A DNA stretch of 64,000 nt from Mariniblastus sp. (GCA_029251085.1 JAQXDZ010000081.1:1-64000); one strand, 5' to 3'; numbered from the stretch's first letter, positions 26,761-36,344 are shown. Numbers and translations: made by a program. Notes: a model not told the origin generated them from the sequence alone.

Positions 26761-27467
26761 GCCGAGATGCAATCCTAGGCCGAATCCGCGAAGCTTTGAG
26801 TGTTAAAACAGATGCCCATGTTCGCGAAGTCGCCAAACAATCATCCCACTCGCTACCGGTTCTCGCTAACGGGCCCGACGGGAGAACGCAGGCCGTTAAA
26901 GAATTCCTTCCTTTTGTCGGCGAATCCCTTGAGGATCACATCGCTGCCTTCAACGTTCTTTCTGATAAACTGCAAACTGAATTTATCGTCGTTCCAACGA
27001 TCGATTCGGCACGCCAAACACTCGATCAACTTCGCCAAAAACACCAGTGGGAACGAGTCGGAATTCACGATCATGAATTGGTTCAGTCTTGCGTTGACCA
27101 GCTTCCGGTAGAATTCTTAAATACAAGTTCAAACTACGATGCTCATGAATTAGAAAAATGCGACGTCGGCATTTCCGGTTGCGACGCGTTGATCGCCCAA
27201 ACCGCCAGCGCCCTCGTTACAAACCACTCTGCTGGAGGCCGAGCACTTTCGGTTTTACCGCCGCACCATGTAGTCGTGGCAGATGCATCGCAAATGGTGA
27301 CAACCATGGCAGACGGATTCGCGATGATTCGTGAAAAACATCATGAAAAATGGCCGAGCTTTATTTCCTTTATAACCGGACCAAGTCGCACTGCGGATAT
27401 CGAACGCGTTCTTGTGCTTGGAGCGCACGGTCCAAAAAAATTAACGATCATTATGATCTCTGAGTAA
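26757..27467 (+). CDS. lutC: L-lactate utilisation protein LutC
   Basis: 236 residues from the ATG at 26757, which overlaps the lutB stop. The frame is open five codons further up, but the overlap start matches family N-termini (MSRDAILGRIREAL). The LUD domain carries VGISGCDALIAQTASAL and a C-terminal FITGPSRTADIERVLVLGAHGP block, as in LutC/YkgG. It is the third subunit of the L-lactate oxidation complex, cytosolic. A glycosyltransferase gene follows after 56 bp and may be co-transcribed. Confidence 0.93.
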   Translation: MSRDAILGRIREALSVKTDAHVREVAKQSSHSLPVLANGPDGRTQAVKEFLPFVGESLEDHIAAFNVLSDKLQTEFIVVPTIDSARQTLDQLRQKHQWERVGIHDHELVQSCVDQLPVEFLNTSSNYDAHELEKCDVGISGCDALIAQTASALVTNHSAGGRALSVLPPHHVVVADASQMVTTMADGFAMIREKHHEKWPSFISFITGPSRTADIERVLVLGAHGPKKLTIIMISE

Positions 27468-27523
27468 TTTAGATCAAATCAACTTAGAGCAAGTCAACTC
27501 TTCTAAATCTCCTTAGACTTTTT

Positions 27524-28837
27524 TTGATAACCGCTGAGAGCCCGTTCCAACTAGCACGATTGACGAACGCTATGGTATTGACATTTGGCTGGATCGCTCT
27601 GGGCGGAATCGCTTCGCTGACCTTGATGCAAGCGGTTATTGTGAACCTGCATCGCCGATTCCTCCAATCCTCGGTAGCAGCAAGTATCGACGGCGCTTTT
27701 AAACCACAGGTGGCAATCATTCTTTGCGTGCGGGGAAGCGACCCTCGCCTTCGCGAATCGTTACGGGCGATTAACGAACAGAATTATGATCAGTTTTTAG
27801 TCCACATCGTCGCAGATGATCCTCACGACGCAGCCGTTGAAACAGTCCGGCAAGAGATGGAAGCGAATCTGGCGTTTCAACCGAGCCTTCATTATCTATC
27901 CACCCCCTCTAAGACACGAAGCCTGAAGTGCTCGGCGATCATCGAAGCTATCTCCAACCTCGAGGATTCGATCGAGGTAATTGCGCTGATTGATTCCGAT
28001 GTCATACCCGACCCCAACTGGCTAACTGACCTCATCATGCCGCTCTCAGACCCAACGGTTGGCGCGACAACCGGAAACCGCTGGTTCGCCTCCCCCACTC
28101 CCAACCTCGCTTCATCCGTTAGGCAGATCTGGAATGGTGCTGCCGTTGCCCAGATGACTTGCTATGAAATTCCGTGGGGCGGTTCTTTGGCAATGAAGCG
28201 GACAGTGCTGGAAGCGTGTAACCTGACAGAACACTGGTCTGACAAATTTTGCGAAGACACCACGCTTCCCACCCAACTCAAGGCCCACCAACTGCGAGTG
28301 GTGCGTATTCCTAATCTGATTTTGAACAACGATGAATCGACGACGCTAAAAGCAACTTTCCACTGGATAAGCCGTCAACTGTTGACGGTTCGGTTGTACC
28401 ATTCTGCCTGGCCCCTTGTCGTAATTCACAGCTTGTTTTCGTTCAGTTGCCTCATTGCTTGCCTCGTGCTAATCCCGACCTTGTTCGTAAGCGGTCACGC
28501 ACTGGCGGGCTCTCTCCTGGCAATCGGTTTTACGTTTTTCCAAATCATCAACGCAATCTTGTTTGCTCAAATTCAAAAAAGTAATTTGGCAGTCATCCAT
28601 CACAGACTTCCAGATTGCCAGATAAAGCCATCTCAACCGGGAATCATGGCCTTTCTAGTGACGCAGGCACTCTATCCGTGTGCGATCTTAAAGACAATCT
28701 TCACCCGTGTCGTTTCTTGGCGCGGGATCTCTTATTCGATTAAATCAAGAAACCAGATAGAGATGGTTCAGTACCAACCTTTTCCAAGCACAACCAATCG
28801 CGACGTACAGCATAACGAACTGGATTCGATCAATTGA
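27524..28837 (+). CDS. Membrane family 2 glycosyltransferase
   Basis: 437 residues from a TTG; an in-frame ATG 16 codons later (27572) is an equal alternative. One N-terminal helix precedes a GT-A domain with VADDPHD (~101-107), the metal-binding ALIDSDVIPD (~151-160), GGSLAMKR (~217-224), CEDTTL (~240-245) and an ISRQLLTVRLYH segment that resembles the Q-x-x-R-W box of processive or ceramide-glucosyltransferase-like GT2 enzymes. Three or more C-terminal helices follow. It should add a sugar from a nucleotide sugar to a lipid or growing glycan at the cytosolic membrane face. Substrate is unknown. Placement after lutC seems incidental to lactate metabolism. Confidence 0.85.
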   Translation: MITAESPFQLARLTNAMVLTFGWIALGGIASLTLMQAVIVNLHRRFLQSSVAASIDGAFKPQVAIILCVRGSDPRLRESLRAINEQNYDQFLVHIVADDPHDAAVETVRQEMEANLAFQPSLHYLSTPSKTRSLKCSAIIEAISNLEDSIEVIALIDSDVIPDPNWLTDLIMPLSDPTVGATTGNRWFASPTPNLASSVRQIWNGAAVAQMTCYEIPWGGSLAMKRTVLEACNLTEHWSDKFCEDTTLPTQLKAHQLRVVRIPNLILNNDESTTLKATFHWISRQLLTVRLYHSAWPLVVIHSLFSFSCLIACLVLIPTLFVSGHALAGSLLAIGFTFFQIINAILFAQIQKSNLAVIHHRLPDCQIKPSQPGIMAFLVTQALYPCAILKTIFTRVVSWRGISYSIKSRNQIEMVQYQPFPSTTNRDVQHNELDSIN

Positions 28838-28895
28838 AAACTGAGCGGTCCTCGTAGTGACGGAACCTCCGCTGCTGATCCCACTTAGCTCAAAT

Positions 28896-30407
28896 CTACT
28901 GATTTGGCTGGGGATTTTCGGTGATCACTGTTTCTAACGGCTCCGTCCAATTGATCGCGACCTTGGGATTCTCTGTCCGTGAACGATCTATCTCTTCTGA
29001 ATCGTGTCGCATCAACAAATCGTTGATCTGAATATCACTCAGTTTCAAGACAGGACTGGCGTCATCCGGCAACCCGGGAGTTACATCGAACCGCCCTTCG
29101 TTAGCGAGCAATTGCCACTGCCCGCCACCGGGACCATGAATGTCGAGGCCAAACTTGAAAATTCGATCTGTTCCATTGATCCTTAACGCACCCATCATTT
29201 TCTGAGCCGCCAAAGCAATTTCTGTGAGATGGGATTCTATCCAACGCACAACTTTCGGGGAACTTTCTTTTTCTTTGCCCCAGCGGTTCTGCTTGCCAAA
29301 ATCAATCAACTTAAAAATCATCTCTTGATCGATCGAAGGACATTCGAGGTGACCGGCGAAACGACTGACATTACGCTTGTCGAAATGCGGGTCGCTCGTC
29401 TCATAAGACTCGTAAATACTTGTATTTTCAAATAGCTTTTCAGCCAATTCGCTATCCGCAGTTCGCTCAGAATTGGCTCCACAAAATTTAACGCCATCAG
29501 AGTGGAAATATTTATAACAGTACTCGATCACCTCTCTTGCTGACGTGCATTGGTCAGGTACTAAGTGATAAGTTCGCCCATGGGCTTCGGGAGTCCGTAC
29601 TAAATGACAAATGGTTTTTGCAACCCAATCCACAGGGACAACATTTCGCGGTTCATCACCTTCAATTGGAAGACTGATTGGAGTTTCAATCACCCCGTCT
29701 GCATTTTTAGTTTGCTCTGGAACGAGCATTGCCATTAATCGAAGGTAGAGAAACAGACCGTGGTAGGTAGACGTGTAACCGGTTCTTGAATCACCGGAAA
29801 TTACTGCTGGTCGATAAATTGTTTTTGATTCAAAACAATCAGAATCTCGGACTAATTGCTCGGCTTCAAATTTACTCACTTCGTAATCGTTGCGGAAAGT
29901 TTGGTTTACATCTAACTCATTTTCGTAAACCGTAGCTTCACGTTGCCCACAAACGTAGGCAGTAGAAATGTAATGAAAATCGCGAATGTTGCAGCGTTTA
30001 GAAAAATCAAGCACGTTTTGCGTGCCACCAAGATTCGTTTTCCAAGGCTCTAACTCGCGTGAAGCGCTTTGAAATTTCAAAACTGCCGCACCGTGAATGA
30101 CCTGGTCGAGGAATTTCTCTGACCAATTGAGTTGTTGAGAAGAAAGACCAAGGTTGGTCTTGGTAACATCGCCAGTGAGCAAAACGGGACGAGGTAGCCG
30201 ATGACCTAACGTGCCCTCCCACATCTGAAGAATGCCTTCAATACGCTCGCGAACCATTTGCTGTTTAGTAGGACGAACGATGACCGCTAACTTGTGTCCT
30301 TTGAGCAACAGGTCTCGCATCAAGTAGCGGCCAACCAAGCCCGTAGCGCCGGTGAGCAACGTATATCTCTTGCTCGATCTATGTCTCGAATCTACTTGGT
30401 TATTCAC
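28896..30407 (-). CDS. Acyl-reductase-like extended SDR fused to an SCP2-like domain
   Basis: 503 residues. Residues ~14-370 are an extended SDR of the NAD-binding-4 (fatty-acyl/thioester reductase) type. It starts LLTGATGLVGRY (nucleotide-binding GxxGxxG), then HGAAVLKF, FHYISTAYVCG and YEVSKFEAE (Tyr/Lys pair). The C-terminal ~110 residues have GGGQWQLLANEGRFDVTPG and the PVLKLSDIQINDLL helix, which resemble an SCP2 sterol-carrier/lipid-binding domain. Such proteins reduce acyl-CoA or acyl-ACP thioesters to aldehyde or alcohol, and the SCP2-like part could hold the lipid. The SCP2 call is by eye. The start is divergent from the DUF1080 gene. Confidence 0.8.
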   Translation of the reverse strand: MNNQVDSRHRSSKRYTLLTGATGLVGRYLMRDLLLKGHKLAVIVRPTKQQMVRERIEGILQMWEGTLGHRLPRPVLLTGDVTKTNLGLSSQQLNWSEKFLDQVIHGAAVLKFQSASRELEPWKTNLGGTQNVLDFSKRCNIRDFHYISTAYVCGQREATVYENELDVNQTFRNDYEVSKFEAEQLVRDSDCFESKTIYRPAVISGDSRTGYTSTYHGLFLYLRLMAMLVPEQTKNADGVIETPISLPIEGDEPRNVVPVDWVAKTICHLVRTPEAHGRTYHLVPDQCTSAREVIEYCYKYFHSDGVKFCGANSERTADSELAEKLFENTSIYESYETSDPHFDKRNVSRFAGHLECPSIDQEMIFKLIDFGKQNRWGKEKESSPKVVRWIESHLTEIALAAQKMMGALRINGTDRIFKFGLDIHGPGGGQWQLLANEGRFDVTPGLPDDASPVLKLSDIQINDLLMRHDSEEIDRSRTENPKVAINWTEPLETVITENPQPNQ

Positions 30408-30671
30408 TAAAAATTCCTACGCGTTCGGTACCTAATTCTGAATCGGACCGATTGGCACGAAAAACTGCTACAATTGGAGTCAACCTAGCGGTCGCAGACG
30501 CCCCTACGAACGGGCAGTTTGCGTCAAACAGGAAGACAAGTAAAGCATGGGAAGCTCTGGCGAACGATGATTTGCCGCTTAGGTTCATCACAGTCCCCTT
30601 AACCCATGTTTTTTACTATAGTCCCTTATTCGACGACTTACGTAACGAAAAGTTTCGTTTGAAAGAAAAGC

Positions 30672-31919
30672 ATGCGACAAAAACACATTAATAAGCGTTA
30701 TTTTCCTACCCTAGGGCTTAACACGACCTCCCTACTCGTACTGCTTTGGGTGGTTTCATTCCCATTTGAGGTACTCAACGCCCGTCAAACTCTCGAAACA
30801 CCAATTTTTCCGACTGAACTAACTTCCCCTCAAATTGACGAGGGCTGGATCTCTTTGTTTGATCAAAAATCGCTTTTTGGCTGGAAGCCAACCTCAGACG
30901 CCGCCTGGAAAGTAGAGAACGGTGAGATTCGTATTGATTCTGGCCAGCCAGGTTTATTGCGTACCACAAGCCAATTTGATGACTTCGAATTAATCGTTGA
31001 ATTTAAAGCCAACCAGGGAACCAACAGCGGGATATTTTTTCGAACCAGCCCCAAACCCAACAACGTAAACCGCGATTGCTACGAATTAAACATCGCCCCG
31101 CTAGAGAATCCATTTCCGACCGGTTCGCTGGTGGGTCGAAAAAAATGTGAGCCAACGGTAACTCCCAATCAGTGGCATCGTTTTCACGTGACCGCCAATG
31201 GGCCGAACATAAAAGTCAAAATAGATGGTCAAGCAGTACTGAACTACTTCGATCCCACTCCAATTGGACGCGGTTACATTGGCCTTCAGCTGAACCAGGG
31301 AGCCATTGCGTTTCGCAACATTGCCTTGAAACCTCTCAATACACGCTCGCTGCTCGATGGCCAGTCGCTCGATCAATGGGATACCAGTCAGAAACTCAAG
31401 AGTACGTTTGAATTAACCAAGCAAAATGAGCTACGGATCTTAAACGGAAAAGGACAAATAGAATCAAAAGCTGCTTTTGGAGATTTCATATTCTCAATGC
31501 AATGTAAAACGAATGCGATTGGTCTAAATTCCGGCGTGTTTTTCCGGTGCATTCCCGGGGACGTCATGAATGGCTATGAAAGTCAGATACAAAATCTATT
31601 CAAAAACAACGATCCATCCCAACCCGTCGACTGCGGTACTGGAGGAATTTTTCGCCGCTCTGATGCGAGACGTGTGAACGCCCTCGATCAGACATGGTTT
31701 GCCAAAACCATTATTGCCACCGGGCCTCACATTAGCGTCTGGGTCAACGGCTATCAGGTGACTGACTGGAGTGACACCCGCAAACCTGACCCGAACCCCC
31801 GTCGCGGCCTCCGGCTGGAAAAAGGCACGATCATTTTTCAGGGACATGACCCGACGACCGATATCCTTCTCAAAAACATTCGTGCAAAAGAAATTACCCC
31901 GAGGCGACCTACCCGCTAA
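30672..31919 (+). CDS. Secreted protein with two DUF1080 domains
   Basis: 415 residues. A signal peptide lies within the first ~37 residues (hydrophobic TSLLVLLWVVSFPF). Domain 1 (~52-222) has ISLFDQKSLFGWKP, SGIFFRTSP, the conserved DCYELNI and GYIGLQLNQG-IAFRNIALK. Domain 2 (~225-415) has SLLDGQSLDQWD, SGVFFRC, GYESQIQN and ILLKNIRAKE. Like the homologue at 13060-14277, it is probably an exported enzyme acting on keto-glycosides or related sugars. The duplicated domain is shared between the two, pointing to a common two-domain ancestor. It converges on ispH. Confidence 0.9.
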   Translation: MRQKHINKRYFPTLGLNTTSLLVLLWVVSFPFEVLNARQTLETPIFPTELTSPQIDEGWISLFDQKSLFGWKPTSDAAWKVENGEIRIDSGQPGLLRTTSQFDDFELIVEFKANQGTNSGIFFRTSPKPNNVNRDCYELNIAPLENPFPTGSLVGRKKCEPTVTPNQWHRFHVTANGPNIKVKIDGQAVLNYFDPTPIGRGYIGLQLNQGAIAFRNIALKPLNTRSLLDGQSLDQWDTSQKLKSTFELTKQNELRILNGKGQIESKAAFGDFIFSMQCKTNAIGLNSGVFFRCIPGDVMNGYESQIQNLFKNNDPSQPVDCGTGGIFRRSDARRVNALDQTWFAKTIIATGPHISVWVNGYQVTDWSDTRKPDPNPRRGLRLEKGTIIFQGHDPTTDILLKNIRAKEITPRRPTR

Positions 31920-31966
31920 GTGAAGTGCTCCAATAAGTCATCTCATTGCCACGTTGAAAGAAAAAG

Positions 31967-32902
31967 CTATTTTGCTTGTAGTTTTCGAAGTTTTCTGGGC
32001 AGTGGAAAACTGACATGTTCCTCACGAACGATCACGGGTTCCACCGTTGCACCGTACCGTTGAATCAGCCATTCAATACACTCGTTCACAACCGTTTCCG
32101 GCGCGCTTGCCCCTGCCGTCATGAACACTGTCTCGACGTTGTTCAGCCACTCTTCCTTCAAGTCGGCTGCTCCGTCAATCAAATGGGCGGCAACTCCTTC
32201 ATCCTCTGCTAATTCCCTTAACCGTTGACTGTTGGAGCTGTTTTGACTGCCGAGCACGAAGCAAATGTCTGCCTGCGTTGCGATTTTCTTTACCGCTTCC
32301 TGTCGGTTTTGAGTCGCATAGCAAATATCTTCTTTGGGTGGATTTACAAGGTTCACGAACCTTGATTTTAGTTTCTCAATGATACGATTAGCATCATCCA
32401 CCGACAGTGTGGTTTGTGTTAGGTAGGCGACTTTCGCATCGTCAGCAATTTCAAGAGCATCAACGCCCTCCACGTCCTCAACCAAGATCATAGATTCGGG
32501 GGCTTCGCCCATCGTCCCGATCACTTCATCGTGCCCTTCGTGACCAATCAAAAATATTGTGTAGCCCTCGCGGGCGTATTTCACTGCTTCTAAATGAACC
32601 TTGGTCACCAAGGGGCAGGTCGCATCAATTGCGTTTAAGTTTCGTTCTTGCGCTACTTTTCGTATTTCGGGAGACACGCCATGGGCTGAGAAAAGGAGCA
32701 CGGAACCGGCGGGGACTTCTTCAAGATGATCGACGAAAACCGCCCCTTTTTCCTTAAAGGATTCAACCACATATTTGTTATGAACAATCTCATGGTAGAC
32801 GTAGACTGGCGTTCCAAATTCGTTCAGTGTCAGGTCAAGGCTTTCGATTGCCATATTGACCCCAGCGCAAAAGCCCCTCGGGCTGGCGAGTAAAATCTTC
32901 AT
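31967..32902 (-). CDS. ispH: 4-hydroxy-3-methylbut-2-enyl diphosphate reductase
   Basis: 311 residues, standard IspH length. The three Cys that hold the [4Fe-4S] cluster are present: SPRGFCAGVN (~13), DATCPLVTKVH (~95) and the late QNSSNSQRL/TAGASAPE region with its preceding conserved Cys. The HEIVHN and FSAHGVSP substrate motifs are intact. It makes IPP and DMAPP from HMBPP, the last step of the MEP pathway. The ATG is preceded by GGAG at good spacing. A divergent gene 365 bp away encodes a squalene/phytoene-synthase homologue, a loose isoprenoid link. Confidence 0.96.
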   Translation of the reverse strand: MKILLASPRGFCAGVNMAIESLDLTLNEFGTPVYVYHEIVHNKYVVESFKEKGAVFVDHLEEVPAGSVLLFSAHGVSPEIRKVAQERNLNAIDATCPLVTKVHLEAVKYAREGYTIFLIGHEGHDEVIGTMGEAPESMILVEDVEGVDALEIADDAKVAYLTQTTLSVDDANRIIEKLKSRFVNLVNPPKEDICYATQNRQEAVKKIATQADICFVLGSQNSSNSQRLRELAEDEGVAAHLIDGAADLKEEWLNNVETVFMTAGASAPETVVNECIEWLIQRYGATVEPVIVREEHVSFPLPRKLRKLQAK

Positions 32903-33270
32903 TCATCCACTCCAAAGTTCTAAAATGGAAAACGAACGACCGCTCTCCAAATCGCAATAACCGCCTCGCAATGACTGACTGAAACTGCGAATCCTCATAG
33001 TTTAGCTGACCGCTTCCTTTTTCGGGAGGTAACCAAAAAGGCATGTCTCAATTGTTTCGAATTCTGGCACACAGGCACCATAGGTCTCGCTGCCTCAGTC
33101 GAAACAACGATAAAACACGCAAAAAAAACAAGAATCCCCAACCCCCGGTCTACTCAATTCCGATGTCTAAAGAGGAAAACACTACACGTTTCCCACTCTA
33201 TTCGTTAGGCTAGTGACAGCTCTGGTGGTTCCTCGCCAATCATCGCCCCAAGCATTTCCCCCTAAAATTG
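32903..33270. other. Divergent promoter region
   Basis: 368 bp between ispH and the squalene/phytoene-synthase homologue, which must hold promoters for both. No hairpin, operator or ORF that I can support. Confidence 0.45.
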
Positions 33271-34197
33271 ATGCTTACATCTCCGAATCATATTCAACTT
33301 AACTCGAACGCAGTCGAGCGTGGCTATCGCAGCTGCCGCGGTGCGGTGCGGCGATATTTTAAGTCACAGCTCTGGACTTCAGTCAATCTCCCTCGTGATC
33401 AGAGGCGAGCCTTGGACGCCATCCTGTTCAACCTGATGCGCACCCTCGATTTACTCGATCTCGAAAGTGCAGACGGTCGGTCCCTGGATGTCTGGTTCGA
33501 AGTTCGAGATGACCTCAGCGATGCCTTTCGAGGAAAATGCACTTCCGTCGAACTAGCTGCACTCGTTGACGCAAGCCGTCGGTTCAACGTCCCAAAACAG
33601 TTTATTTTTGATCCACTTCGCGGAGCCGACTTATGGATTCGAAACCAGAAATTCCAGACGTTTGGTGAGCTCGAATCTTTTTGCAGTTACGTCGGTGGCT
33701 CATCATTCGTCTCCGCCATGCCCATCTTAGGCGTGACCCAACCTGACTTTGAAGTACTTGCAGTTGAATGCGGAAAAGCAATCATGCTGACGCAACTTCT
33801 GGCAAACTGCGTCAACGACATCAAACGGAATAAGACTTTCCTCGCTCAGGATGACATCTCGCAATGCGAGTTGGACATCCCCCGTTTGAAACTTCGCCGC
33901 CCCAGTCCTTCGCTTATTCATTTCGTGCGTTTATATGCTTCACGAATTGAAAAAATGTTCTTCCGGGCTAAGCACCTTGCCGAATACCTAGATTTCGATG
34001 GCAACCGCACGCTGAAATCACTTTTGGCGATCCACTGGCAGATGCTTCTCAAAATGCAACTCACGCCCGAAACCATCTTGGAAGACCGAGGAGTTCTCAA
34101 CCGCCAGGAAAGAATAGCGTTGAAGTCAAGACATTTGCTTGGTCTCGAACGGGACATCCCAATCTGTCTCACTGCCAAATCAAACCACTCCCACTGA
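33271..34197 (+). CDS. Squalene/phytoene synthase-like protein with degenerate Asp motifs
   Basis: 308 residues from the ATG at 33271; a TTG one codon earlier is less likely. The overall layout is that of trans-isoprenyl-diphosphate head-to-head synthases: an early helix with SCRGAVRRYF, a central FCSYVGGSSFVSAMPILG (compare YCYYVAGPVG) and a late QLLANCVNDIKRN. The two catalytic Asp-rich motifs are eroded. The first reads RTLDLLDLE instead of (D/E)DxxD, and the second reads NDIKRN instead of RDxxxD. It may be inactive, a partner subunit like HpnC/HpnD, or have changed chemistry. It is divergent from ispH. Confidence 0.72.
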   Translation: MLTSPNHIQLNSNAVERGYRSCRGAVRRYFKSQLWTSVNLPRDQRRALDAILFNLMRTLDLLDLESADGRSLDVWFEVRDDLSDAFRGKCTSVELAALVDASRRFNVPKQFIFDPLRGADLWIRNQKFQTFGELESFCSYVGGSSFVSAMPILGVTQPDFEVLAVECGKAIMLTQLLANCVNDIKRNKTFLAQDDISQCELDIPRLKLRRPSPSLIHFVRLYASRIEKMFFRAKHLAEYLDFDGNRTLKSLLAIHWQMLLKMQLTPETILEDRGVLNRQERIALKSRHLLGLERDIPICLTAKSNHSH

Positions 34198-34223
34198 CCG
34201 AGACTCATGTTGGGCAACACTTC

Positions 34224-36146
34224 CTACTCGTTATCTTTTTCACCAAGCCCGACCATCTCCAACAGTTTTAACGCATTGGTTGTTTCGGCAATACCTTGTC
34301 GCATCTGGTAATCGAACGTCATCACACGAACGCCGTCCACCTCTTCGAACTGTTCCGCAAAGTGAACCGTCTGACAAGCGACAGCAAGGTCATCGGTGGT
34401 TGCCAGATCTAAGTCATGAGTCGAAATAGCACCGATTGCATTTCCGTCGATCAACTTACGAACAACCCGACTGACGGCAATCTGTCGCTCCCGCGAGTTC
34501 GTCCCCTGAAGGATTTCGTCTAACAGAAACAACATTCGCTTTGGGTTGTCGGCATCATGTTTTTTCGCCGTATCAACGATCGCTTTCAGCCGCTTCAATT
34601 CAGCCATAAAAAACGATACGCCATCAGCCAGCGAGTCCGCAATTCGCATACTTGTTTCGATATGCAAAGGTGGCAGAGAGAAAGACGTTGCGCAGACGAC
34701 GCTTCCCATTTGCGCCAACACGATGTTTACACCAACACTTCGCAGCAGCGTACTCTTTCCCGACATGTTGGATCCGGTGACCAACAAAACCGTTCCCGGC
34801 GGTCCCAACTGGACATCGTTGGCGACCCGGGCCTCGTTTAACAATGGATGCCCTACACTTGTTCCTTTGACGACGGCCGCCGAATTTTCATCTGAAGCTT
34901 TGACTTCTGGGAAAATCCACTCTGGCTCATCCGCAGCCAATTTAGCAAGAGAACATAACGCCTCCCACTCACCTAAATCAGAAAACCAACCTCGTGCTCT
35001 ACCACCGGTTTGAGCTTTCCATTTCTCCATCATGAATAATACATGGGCATCCCAGAAAAACAAAAACTCTAAAATGATGTAAAGGATAAACCCCATTCCA
35101 TTTCGCATGTTTGCCAAGAAAACGAGGCGTCCCAACTTATGCATATTAGGCTGAGCTCCGTCATCCGTACGCTGGATACGCGTTTGCAAACTCTTTAGTT
35201 TCTGGGATTTAGCGGAAAACTGAGAGGCCATGTCAAACAGTGAGATGTAATGTGCAGCCTGATCGCTTCGCGACGCAATAAGATTGAAGTCATCATGGAT
35301 CGCCCCTGCGAATAAAATTGATAGTCCAAAATTGACCGCACAGGCGGCAATCAATACTGAACCTCCAACCATCACGGGGGCGAGACCGAGCACTAACAAA
35401 ACAATGGCCAACAGGGAGGCAATCGAAGTCATCCTTGAAACCAAGATCACCCAGCCGCGGTTCTCAAACCAGGAGGGGCTTTCACACCAATCGACAAACC
35501 GACTTGGCCCTGATCGCGTGGCCGACAATTGCTCGCAGAGCAAACGAAACTTGAGCCTCCACTCAAACTCCGGCTTCAATTCAGCCACAGCCTGCTGCCG
35601 CAACGCGACTTCATCAGCGAGTGCTCCGTCGATAATCCATCGCCTCAGAGTTTCCGTGCCAAGTGGCGTGCGCGTGATGCCCAGCAACTTGTACACCGAG
35701 CTGTCTCCCAACAAATCAAGATCTTTCGAGATCGGAGCAAATCTGACTGGCGCGACAATCGGTTCGACTGAGATCTTGTCCCATTGGCGGTGACACCGGG
35801 CCAGTGACTCCTCGTGCATTTTTGCAAGAATTGTAGCGATACGCAGTTCGGTTTGCATTTTTTCGTGAATGAAGGCCACGAACAAAAAACCAACAAACAG
35901 GCCGACGCTAAGACAATAAAACAAAATGCCTAATTCCCAGACATCGGCTGCCCCCATCAGCAAACTGGCAAAAAACGCCAGAAGCATGCCGCCTCGTAAA
36001 TAGGCGACGCTACTCCACCGGCCAGCACATCGCTTTACGGTTTCTTGCTCATGCCTGAGCTTGTCCTGATAGTAATCCAGTACTTCTTTTCTAGACTGCG
36101 GACAATTCATTGTGCTTTTAATATCCCGTGTACCGTTTTCTACCAT
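34224..36146 (-). CDS. Membrane-associated MutS-like ATPase
   Basis: About 640 residues. The C-terminal ~210 residues are a MutS ABC-type ATPase: Walker A GSNMSGKST (~459-467), ETSMRIADSLADGVSFFMAELK (the ST-rich helix), Walker B FLLDEILQGTNSRER (~541) and STHDLDLA (His switch). Upstream are parts of the MutS core (LLGITRTPLGTETLRRW, as in the lever/clamp start). Mispair-recognition domain I is absent. Four to five hydrophobic helices are present instead (~49-70, 73-93, 233-255, 262-284, 345-365). It therefore belongs to the uncharacterised membrane MutS-related group, not to mismatch-repair MutS or MutS2 (no Smr domain). Start is an ATG next to a TTG. Confidence 0.85.
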   Translation of the reverse strand: MVENGTRDIKSTMNCPQSRKEVLDYYQDKLRHEQETVKRCAGRWSSVAYLRGGMLLAFFASLLMGAADVWELGILFYCLSVGLFVGFLFVAFIHEKMQTELRIATILAKMHEESLARCHRQWDKISVEPIVAPVRFAPISKDLDLLGDSSVYKLLGITRTPLGTETLRRWIIDGALADEVALRQQAVAELKPEFEWRLKFRLLCEQLSATRSGPSRFVDWCESPSWFENRGWVILVSRMTSIASLLAIVLLVLGLAPVMVGGSVLIAACAVNFGLSILFAGAIHDDFNLIASRSDQAAHYISLFDMASQFSAKSQKLKSLQTRIQRTDDGAQPNMHKLGRLVFLANMRNGMGFILYIILEFLFFWDAHVLFMMEKWKAQTGGRARGWFSDLGEWEALCSLAKLAADEPEWIFPEVKASDENSAAVVKGTSVGHPLLNEARVANDVQLGPPGTVLLVTGSNMSGKSTLLRSVGVNIVLAQMGSVVCATSFSLPPLHIETSMRIADSLADGVSFFMAELKRLKAIVDTAKKHDADNPKRMLFLLDEILQGTNSRERQIAVSRVVRKLIDGNAIGAISTHDLDLATTDDLAVACQTVHFAEQFEEVDGVRVMTFDYQMRQGIAETTNALKLLEMVGLGEKDNE

Positions 36147-36344
36147 CAATGCTCAAGACGCCCCGGCGATCGCCTTGACATCCAACAACGTTCTTATGCC
36201 TTACTACGACCTGGACAAGCCCCTCGACAAGTCTTGACACCCTAACGCCACCCGCTGCGGTTCCTGTGCAAAAAAGTGTCGCGTGTGCCCAGTCTAAACC
36301 AATTGCCCGATCTTAGGAAATTCGAATCAAGACGCTCAGACTCT

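Noticed and set aside
34224-36146. Mismatch-repair MutS or MutS2.
   Set aside because: Mispair domain I and the Smr domain are absent and several membrane helices are present.
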